64,000 nucleotides of DNA from Pseudomonadota bacterium (lineage in GTDB: Bacteria; Pseudomonadota; Gammaproteobacteria; Steroidobacterales; Steroidobacteraceae): positions 373,417 to 437,416 of the forward strand of contig JAFEDS010000013.1 in the NCBI GenBank assembly GCA_018241505.1, in the 5' to 3' direction. Shown here piece by piece: positions 58,870 through 64,000 of this stretch (position 1 is its first letter; the number at the start of each line of letters is the position of its first letter). A model generated the notes under the pieces. That model made no database searches and was not told the origin of the DNA. It saw only the letters and a list, made by a program, of their open reading frames with translations. Position numbers and translations under genes: made by a program.

Positions 58870-59589
58870 ATGCCCCATCTGCAAGTCCTGTTGAAAAAGG
58901 AAGATCTGCTGCCGGTCCATCTCGAGGATCGCGTCGTCATTGTGTTGGATATTCTGTTCGCCACCTCGACCATGGTCCACGCCTTCGCGCACGGCGTTGC
59001 CGGAATCTGGCCGGCACTCAATACTGACGATGCCAATGTCGTGGCCGCCGGAGTCGGGGACTGCATCAAATCGGGCGAGTACCTGGCGGAACACCTGCCC
59101 GGATTCTCGCCAGCCTTCCCGTTGCTGTTGGGTCGGGAGCCGTTGCACGGCAGGAAGTTGGTTTACTGCACGACGAACGGGACCGTGGCATTGCGTGCGT
59201 CGATCGGCGCGCAGGATGTGTACGTCGGTTGCCTGTTGAACGGTGCGGCACTGGCGTCTCATATCAGGAAGGTACATCCGGACTCATCGGTGTTGATTGT
59301 CTGTTCCGGGTCGATCGGCATGTTCAACCTGGAGGACTTCTATGGCGCCGGCCACTTTGTGGAGCTGCTCGAGGGGGAGGGCAGTTATCAATTGAACGAC
59401 GGTGCCCGCGGGGCGCGGCTGCTGCGGCGCGCGTATGACCCGAAGACGGTACTGACGGGCAGCCGCGTCGGTTTGATGATGCGGGATAAGGACCTGGTGG
59501 ATGAGGTCGAGTACTGCGCTCAATTTGACATATTGGACGTCGTGGGCCGCCTCGACTCCGAGGGAGTGCTGCGGCAGGTCAAAAGCTGA
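58870..59589 (+). CDS. ComB-like 2-phosphosulfolactate phosphatase
   Basis: 239 residues from the ATG at 58870; the frame is open further upstream but there runs antisense to the SDR gene. ComB-family landmarks: VVIVLDILFATSTMVHAFAHG (compare VDVLRATST), REPLHGRKLVYCTTNGTVALR, and VLIVCSGSIGMFNLEDFYGAGHFVELL. The family removes phosphate from 2-phospho-3-sulfolactate, a step in coenzyme M synthesis in archaea, but bacterial members are widespread and mostly untested. No ComA gene is in the window. An Ldh-family (ComC-type) gene and split lyase genes of SuyAB type lie about 13-15 kb to the left. Confidence 0.85.
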   Translation: MPHLQVLLKKEDLLPVHLEDRVVIVLDILFATSTMVHAFAHGVAGIWPALNTDDANVVAAGVGDCIKSGEYLAEHLPGFSPAFPLLLGREPLHGRKLVYCTTNGTVALRASIGAQDVYVGCLLNGAALASHIRKVHPDSSVLIVCSGSIGMFNLEDFYGAGHFVELLEGEGSYQLNDGARGARLLRRAYDPKTVLTGSRVGLMMRDKDLVDEVEYCAQFDILDVVGRLDSEGVLRQVKS

Positions 59590-59608
59590 GGGGCTATCGG
59601 CTGATATG

Positions 59609-59650
59609 ATCACATATGTTACTATATAGATCGATAGTATCCATTGTGAT
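59609..59650. promoter_or_regulatory. 42-bp nested dyad upstream of the second marR gene
   Basis: Reading inward, ATCACA (59609-59614) pairs with TGTGAT (59645-59650), and TACTAT (59620-59625) pairs with ATAGTA (59634-59639) around an eight-base centre. Outer and inner arms are spaced equally on both sides. It lies 13 bases before the marR start, so it is a probable binding region of that MarR protein, possibly as two dimers. Confidence 0.6.
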
Positions 59651-59662
59651 TACCCCGTTCCC

Positions 59663-60103
59663 ATGGAAGATCGCCTGCGCAACTGCGGATTCCTCCTGAA
59701 GGAGGTCAGCCGCCGCTACGTCCAGCGCTTCGAGGTCCGCGCGCGCGAGATTTCCCTGAATCTCGCTCAAGCCAAGGCGTTGGTGCGCCTGGAAAAAAAC
59801 CAAGGCGTAAGCCAGGCGCGGCTGGCCGAGCTGGCCGAGGTCGATCCCATGACCATGGTGCGCATTCTCGACCGCATGGAGGCGGAGGGGCTGCTGGAGC
59901 GCCGGCCCGACCCGGCCGACCGCCGCGCCCGCTGCCTTTACCTCACACCCAAGGCCAGGCCGATTCTCAGCGAAATCTGGCGTCTCAGCGATGAGATTCG
60001 CGCCGAGCTGTTCGCGGGGGTGAGCAAGGCCGAGCGCGACCAGTTCATGACCGTGCTCGAGCGCCTTTACGACAACATTCTTTCATTGAGCGAGCGATCA
60101 TGA
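59663..60103 (+). CDS. MarR-family regulator of the second Emr operon
   Basis: 146 residues. The winged helix is clear: ISLNLAQAKALVRLEKNQGVSQARLAELAEVDPMTMVRILDRMEAEGLLERRPDPADRRARCLYLTPKA in parts, with flanking dimerisation helices. MarR/EmrR-type proteins repress emrAB-like operons and release DNA upon drug binding. Here it is the first gene of the operon it probably controls: its stop overlaps the adaptor start (ATGA), and the nested dyad lies just upstream. It is not closely similar to the MarR protein at 5003. Confidence 0.93.
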   Translation: MEDRLRNCGFLLKEVSRRYVQRFEVRAREISLNLAQAKALVRLEKNQGVSQARLAELAEVDPMTMVRILDRMEAEGLLERRPDPADRRARCLYLTPKARPILSEIWRLSDEIRAELFAGVSKAERDQFMTVLERLYDNILSLSERS

Positions 60104-61176
60104 GTGAGCCGGGCAGGCGCCGCTGGTTGCGATTATTCCTGATGATCGGCGTGCCGGCGCTCGCTCTCATCGGGGCGGCCTATTTTTATTGGACGGGCGG
60201 TCGGTATGAGAGCACCGACGATGCCTACGTACAGGTTGCCAGCGTCGCTGTCAGCTCCAACGTCGCCGGCCGGGTGTTGGAAGTCGATGTCCACGACAAT
60301 CAAGCGGTGCGCAAAGGCGATGCGCTGTTCAGTCTCGACGGCGAGCCGTTCCGGATTGCGGTGGAAGAGGCCGCCGCGCAACTCGCAAGCGCACGACTGC
60401 AGGTCGATTCGCTCAAGGCCGGCTATCGGCAGCACCAGGCACAACTGGCCGCAGCGCGCGAGACCCTGGCGTACCAGGCGCGCGAAACAGATCGGCAAAA
60501 GCGGCTGCTCGCCGCGGGCATTTCTTCGCAATTGCAGGTAGACCGCGCTGTTCACGCCTTGGAAGGTGCGCGCAGCGAGTTGGCCGCCGCGCAGCAGGCG
60601 TCGAACGCCGTTGTTGCCAACCTGGGTGGCGATCCGAACGTCGATGTTGACCGGCATCCGACCGTTCAGCACGCTCAGGCGTTGTTGGATCGAGCCCGGT
60701 TGAATCTGACGTATACCGTTATCAAGGCACCGGCCGACGGCATCGTTACGCGCGTCGAGCAACTGCAGGCTGGCACTTATATCAGCGCGTCAACTCCCGT
60801 ATTTGCCTTGGTCGTGGCCAATGACACCTGGGTAGAGGCCAACTTCAAGGAGAACCAGCTCGCCCACATGCGGGTAGGGCAGCAGGTTGAAGTGCGGGTC
60901 GACAGTTACCCGGGGAAGAAGTTCGCGGCTACGGTGGCCAGCGTCAGCCCCGGCACGGGTTCGCAGTTTTCGTTGTTGCCGGCGGAAAACGCCACCGGCA
61001 ACTGGGTGAAGGTGGTGCAGCGGCTGCCGGTGCGGATTGAGCTGAAGAACCTGGATCCGGATTTTCCGTTGCACGGCGGCCTGAGTGCCACCGTGAGTGT
61101 CGATACGCGATACCAGCGGCACTTGTTTGGCTCGGGCGAAGCGCCGCGCCGCAGAGAGCTCGCGGCGGCTGAGTGA
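60100..61176 (+). CDS. EmrA/HlyD-family efflux adaptor
   Basis: 358 residues. The N-terminal membrane anchor (LRLFLMIGVPALALIGAAYFYW, about residues 6-28) precedes the EmrA motif STDDAYVQVASVAVSSNVAGRVLEV. A coiled-coil hairpin (about 90-175) and the second lipoyl half IKAPADGIVTRVEQLQAGTYI follow, then TWVEANFKENQLAHMRVGQ. It should bridge the MFS pump and the outer-membrane factor encoded downstream. GTGA overlap with the MFS gene couples their translation. It is about 45 residues shorter than the paralogue at 6982. Confidence 0.93.
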   Translation: MSEPGRRRWLRLFLMIGVPALALIGAAYFYWTGGRYESTDDAYVQVASVAVSSNVAGRVLEVDVHDNQAVRKGDALFSLDGEPFRIAVEEAAAQLASARLQVDSLKAGYRQHQAQLAAARETLAYQARETDRQKRLLAAGISSQLQVDRAVHALEGARSELAAAQQASNAVVANLGGDPNVDVDRHPTVQHAQALLDRARLNLTYTVIKAPADGIVTRVEQLQAGTYISASTPVFALVVANDTWVEANFKENQLAHMRVGQQVEVRVDSYPGKKFAATVASVSPGTGSQFSLLPAENATGNWVKVVQRLPVRIELKNLDPDFPLHGGLSATVSVDTRYQRHLFGSGEAPRRRELAAAE

Positions 61177-62678
61177 ACGCACGCGCCCCCCACCGCATCC
61201 TCATCACCATCACGGTGATGCTGGCCTCGATCATGCAATCCCTGGACAACACCATCGCCAACGTGGCGCTGCCGCGCATCCAGGGCTCGCTGTCGGCCAG
61301 CCAGGACCAGATGAGTTGGGTGCTCACCTCCTACATCATCGCCGCGGCGATCATGACCCCGTTGAGTGGCTGGCTTGCGGGCCGGATGGGCCGCCGCCGC
61401 GTATTTCTGACCTCCATCATCGGCTTCACCATTACGTCCGCCCTGTGTGGAATGGCGCAAACGCTGCCGGAAATAGTGATTGCGCGGCTGCTGCAAGGCC
61501 TGTGCGGGGCGGCGCTGGTCCCGATGTCACAGGCCATCCTGCTCGACATCAATCCGCCGGAAAAGCACGGCCGCGCCATGGCGATCTGGGTGATGGCGGT
61601 GACCGTCGGCCCCATCCTGGGGCCGGCGCTCGGCGGCTGGCTCACTGAAAACTACAACTGGCGCTGGGTCTTCTACATCAACGTCCCGTTCGGCCTGCTG
61701 TCGGCCTTCGGCACCCTGGCCTTCATTGCCGAGACGCCGCCGCGCCAGTCGCGCTTTGACTTCTTCGGCTTCGCCACCCTGAGCCTCGCCATTGGCGCAT
61801 TTCAGCTCATGCTCGACCGGGGACAGTTGCAGGACTGGTTCAATTCCACCGAGATCTGTATTACCGCGGCCATCGCGGCCTCGTCCATCTACCTGTTCGT
61901 GGTGCACATGCTGACCACGAAGCAAACACCGTTTGTGAGCGCTGCCCTGTTCAAGGATCGCAACTTCCTGACCGGCAGTGTCTTCATATTCATAGTCGGC
62001 GCGGTGCTGTTTGCTGTGCTGGCCTTGTTGCCACCGCTGTTGCAGGACCTGATGAACTATCCCGTGGTGTTGACGGGTCTGGTGACTGCTCCCCGTGGGG
62101 CTGGCACGTTCGGCGCCATGTTCCTCGTGCAATGGTTGATGCGCCACAAAGTGGATGTGCGCATCGTCATCGCCGCGGGCTTTCTCGTTACCGCGGTGTC
62201 GTTGTACATGATGACGGGCTTCTACCTGCAGATGGATGCAAGCCGGGTCGTCTGGTCCGGTCTTCTGCAAGGCCTGGGAGCGGGTATGGTCTATGTGCCG
62301 CTTGCGGCCGCCACCTTTACAACGCTGGCTCCGATCCTGCGCAACGAGGGCACAGCCATGTTCAGTCTCATCCGCAACATCGGCAGCAGCATTGGAATCT
62401 CCATCGTCACGGCGCTGCTGACCCGAAACACACAGATCATGCACGCGCGGTTGGCTGAGAATGTCACTCCTTACTTCAACCCGTGGCATGCGGCGCCGCC
62501 GTCGACTGCAACGGCGGCTGCAATGGTGAATCACACGGTCACCAGTCAGGCGGCCATGATCGCGTACAACAACGATTTCAAGATGATGTTGATTCTGACT
62601 CTGTTTGCGGTGCCGGCGGTGCTGCTGTTGCGAACAGCAAAGCAGGCCGCTCCCGAGCCGGCGGTGGTGGTCGAATGA
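61173..62678 (+). CDS. DHA2-family MFS drug exporter (EmrB-like)
   Basis: 501 residues, GTG start overlapping the adaptor stop. Fourteen-helix DHA2 landmarks: MLASIMQSLDNTIANVALPRIQGSLSASQDQMSWVLTSYI in parts, GWLAGRMGRRRVF (motif A), and VGPILGPALGGWLTENYNWRWVFYINVPFG (motif C region). Unlike the paralogue at 8218 it has no N-terminal extension and begins nearly at helix 1, as in EmrB. The following outer-membrane factor overlaps it (ATGA), giving a complete MarR-EmrA-EmrB-OMF operon. Confidence 0.95.
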   Translation: MNARAPHRILITITVMLASIMQSLDNTIANVALPRIQGSLSASQDQMSWVLTSYIIAAAIMTPLSGWLAGRMGRRRVFLTSIIGFTITSALCGMAQTLPEIVIARLLQGLCGAALVPMSQAILLDINPPEKHGRAMAIWVMAVTVGPILGPALGGWLTENYNWRWVFYINVPFGLLSAFGTLAFIAETPPRQSRFDFFGFATLSLAIGAFQLMLDRGQLQDWFNSTEICITAAIAASSIYLFVVHMLTTKQTPFVSAALFKDRNFLTGSVFIFIVGAVLFAVLALLPPLLQDLMNYPVVLTGLVTAPRGAGTFGAMFLVQWLMRHKVDVRIVIAAGFLVTAVSLYMMTGFYLQMDASRVVWSGLLQGLGAGMVYVPLAAATFTTLAPILRNEGTAMFSLIRNIGSSIGISIVTALLTRNTQIMHARLAENVTPYFNPWHAAPPSTATAAAMVNHTVTSQAAMIAYNNDFKMMLILTLFAVPAVLLLRTAKQAAPEPAVVVE

Positions 62679-64000
62679 TGGCAAGGCAAGCTGCATGGGT
62701 GGCGCTGCTGGGCCTGACAGCAGTGGTCACGGGTTGCAAGGTGGGCCCTGACTTCAAGCGCCCGGACCCACCCGCCGCCGAGCGATATACCTCACGGAAG
62801 CTGCCGGTGGAGTCGTCGAGCCTCGATCAGCAGATCACGCTGGGAGCGGCCCTGGACCGGGAATGGTGGCATCTGTTCCAGTCCGATGAGATTGACGGCG
62901 TGGTTGAGCGGGCCCTGCAAGGCAATCGCTCACTCAGGGCAGCCAATGCAACGCTGGCGCAGGCGAACGAGCTGGCCAATGCGCAGGCGGGCTCGTTGTA
63001 TCCCCAGCTCAACATGACGGCGGGCCTGGGCAGGCAGAAGTACGGCGCGCAGTTTTTCGGCACCTTCCAGAAGCTGCCGCCATTCACTTACTACGCGCTC
63101 GGTCCAACAGTCAGTTATGCACTGGATTATACCGGCGGGGCGGCTCGATCCGTTGAGCAGGAGTTTGCACAGGCGGAATATCAGAAGCAGCGACTCAACG
63201 CCGCGTACCTGATGGTGAGCGGCAACGCGGTCATGCAATGTCTGCGGATTGCCTTGCTGCAGGGAGAGATCGCCACTGCCGAGGCTATTCTCGATGAGGA
63301 CCGTCAGAATCGGAAGCTCGTGCAGGTTGCTTTCGAGGCGGGGTCCGTCTCCCGCACCGATGTTGTCAGTGCCGAGAGCCAGTTGGCGAGTGATGCGACC
63401 TTGTTGCCCCCTCTGCGCCAGCAGTTGAGCGAGGCCCGGCATGCCCTGGCCGTCATCATGGGACAGTTACCGGGCAATGAGGCGCCGGCCGGGTTTGATC
63501 TGTCGCGTGTAACACTGCCCCACAACCTTCCCGTGAGCCTGCCGTCCGAGCTGGTGCACAACCGCCCGGATATCCTGGCCAGCGAGGCTCAATTGCACGC
63601 TGCGACGGCAGCGGTAGGTGTTGCGACCGCGAATCTCTACCCGCACATTGTTGTGTCAGGCTCTCTCACCCTGCAGTCGACCATCCTGCGCCGCCTGTTC
63701 GAGGGCCAGAACAATGCCTATAACGGCATTGGCTCGCTTACGGCGCCCCTGTTCGATGGCGGAACGCTGCGCGCCGAGAAGCGGGCGGCCGTGGATGCCC
63801 TGCAGGCCAGCACTGCCAAGTATGAACAGACCGTTCTTGCGGCATTTGGCCAGGTCGCCGATGCACTGGATGCGTTGGACCACGATGCCGAGCAGCTCGA
63901 TGCACAGGCGCATTCTCAGAGCGCAGCTCGCGAAAACGTGGATCTGACCCGCAGGAGTTACAACGAGGGCAATGTCGGGGTGCTCCAGGTGCTGGACGCC
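62675..64000 (+). CDS. Outer-membrane efflux lipoprotein (NodT family), 5' part
   Basis: The gene runs off the right edge; 442 codons are visible with no stop. The ATG overlaps the MFS stop. A signal peptide ends in a lipobox (VVTGC, Cys at about residue 21) followed by KVGPDFKRP, the usual NodT start. Repeats are marked by EWWHLFQSDEIDGVVERAL, NRSLRAANATLAQANELANAQAGSLYPQLN, and PSELVHNRPDILASEAQLHAATAAVG. The last residues (NVGVLQVLDA) are near the end of the second repeat, so only roughly 30-40 residues are probably missing. It should form the outer-membrane channel for the adjacent Emr-type pump. Confidence 0.93.
   Translation, partial: MMARQAAWVALLGLTAVVTGCKVGPDFKRPDPPAAERYTSRKLPVESSSLDQQITLGAALDREWWHLFQSDEIDGVVERALQGNRSLRAANATLAQANELANAQAGSLYPQLNMTAGLGRQKYGAQFFGTFQKLPPFTYYALGPTVSYALDYTGGAARSVEQEFAQAEYQKQRLNAAYLMVSGNAVMQCLRIALLQGEIATAEAILDEDRQNRKLVQVAFEAGSVSRTDVVSAESQLASDATLLPPLRQQLSEARHALAVIMGQLPGNEAPAGFDLSRVTLPHNLPVSLPSELVHNRPDILASEAQLHAATAAVGVATANLYPHIVVSGSLTLQSTILRRLFEGQNNAYNGIGSLTAPLFDGGTLRAEKRAAVDALQASTAKYEQTVLAAFGQVADALDALDHDAEQLDAQAHSQSAARENVDLTRRSYNEGNVGVLQVLDA

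Noticed and set aside
56151-59027. Long rightward frames opposite the FadB/J-like and SDR genes
   Set aside because: Both opposite-strand genes have complete catalytic motifs; the rightward translations show no family features. Only the portion from 58870 (ComB-like) is real.
1-64000. tRNA, rRNA, CRISPR arrays, transposases
   Set aside because: No tRNA-like cloverleaf, ribosomal RNA, regularly spaced repeat array or transposase was recognised anywhere in the window.

Overview
The window is GC-rich (by eye clearly above 60%), tightly packed bacterial DNA with many ATGA/GTGA stop-start overlaps. The gene types suggest a free-living Gram-negative proteobacterium, most likely a high-GC gammaproteobacterium of the Steroidobacter/Nevskia kind: outer-membrane efflux factors, RND pumps, aceBA with an ScfR-type regulator, glpD/glpK, beta-oxidation genes, and a LexA box of the E. 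coli type. The lineage is an inference. I saw no rRNA, tRNA, CRISPR array or complete insertion sequence, and no gene-free stretch longer than 300 bases.

Layout. 1-9903: an RND tripartite pump (its outer-membrane factor cut by the window edge), a MarR regulator, then an EmrAB-type tripartite pump. Two matching CCTAGG-centred sites flank marR. 9904-13474: a small accessory islet holding a PIN-like NYN protein with an internal deletion, a DUF4258/HTH toxin-antitoxin pair, an orphan sdpRI pair with a perfect operator dyad, and a DUF1016 (YhcG-like) nuclease pseudogene. 13733-18588: glyoxylate shunt (aceB-aceA), a divergent ScfR-like regulator and a small XRE protein. 18784-20723: a two-gene unit of a haem-c lipoprotein and a haem-c beta-barrel candidate.

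20886-41225: about 20 kb of apparently biosynthetic genes that I cannot assign to a known pathway. A rightward, translationally coupled run encodes a SPASM-type radical SAM enzyme, methyltransferase, amidohydrolase, two B12-binding-type radical SAM enzymes, GT2 glycosyltransferase, ABC exporter, sulfotransferase, a fusion of two NAD(P)-dependent dehydrogenase types, and an SGNH acyltransferase. Opposing genes encode a PIG-L deacetylase, a methyltransferase, a GT-B-like protein, a nucleotidyltransferase and another radical SAM enzyme, with one rightward HprK-like kinase between them. The set suggests a heavily decorated glycoconjugate or natural product and its export.

41397-54634: a ferritin-like/ferredoxin/double-CDGSH fusion; a sugar-acid or sulfonate module (Ldh-family dehydrogenase, split UxaA-type lyase, SMP-30 lactonase, GntR regulator with a 14-bp operator candidate); glpD and glpK; a LexA-box-controlled pair of a DNA-repair-associated radical SAM protein and a DUF4130-UdgX protein; and a serine/threonine dehydratase-like enzyme. 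54640-59589: SDR, FadB/J-like and thiolase genes of fatty-acid oxidation, and a divergent ComB-like phosphosulfolactate phosphatase. 59609-64000: a second MarR-EmrA-EmrB-outer-membrane factor operon, cut at the right edge. Altogether the window holds three multidrug efflux assemblies.
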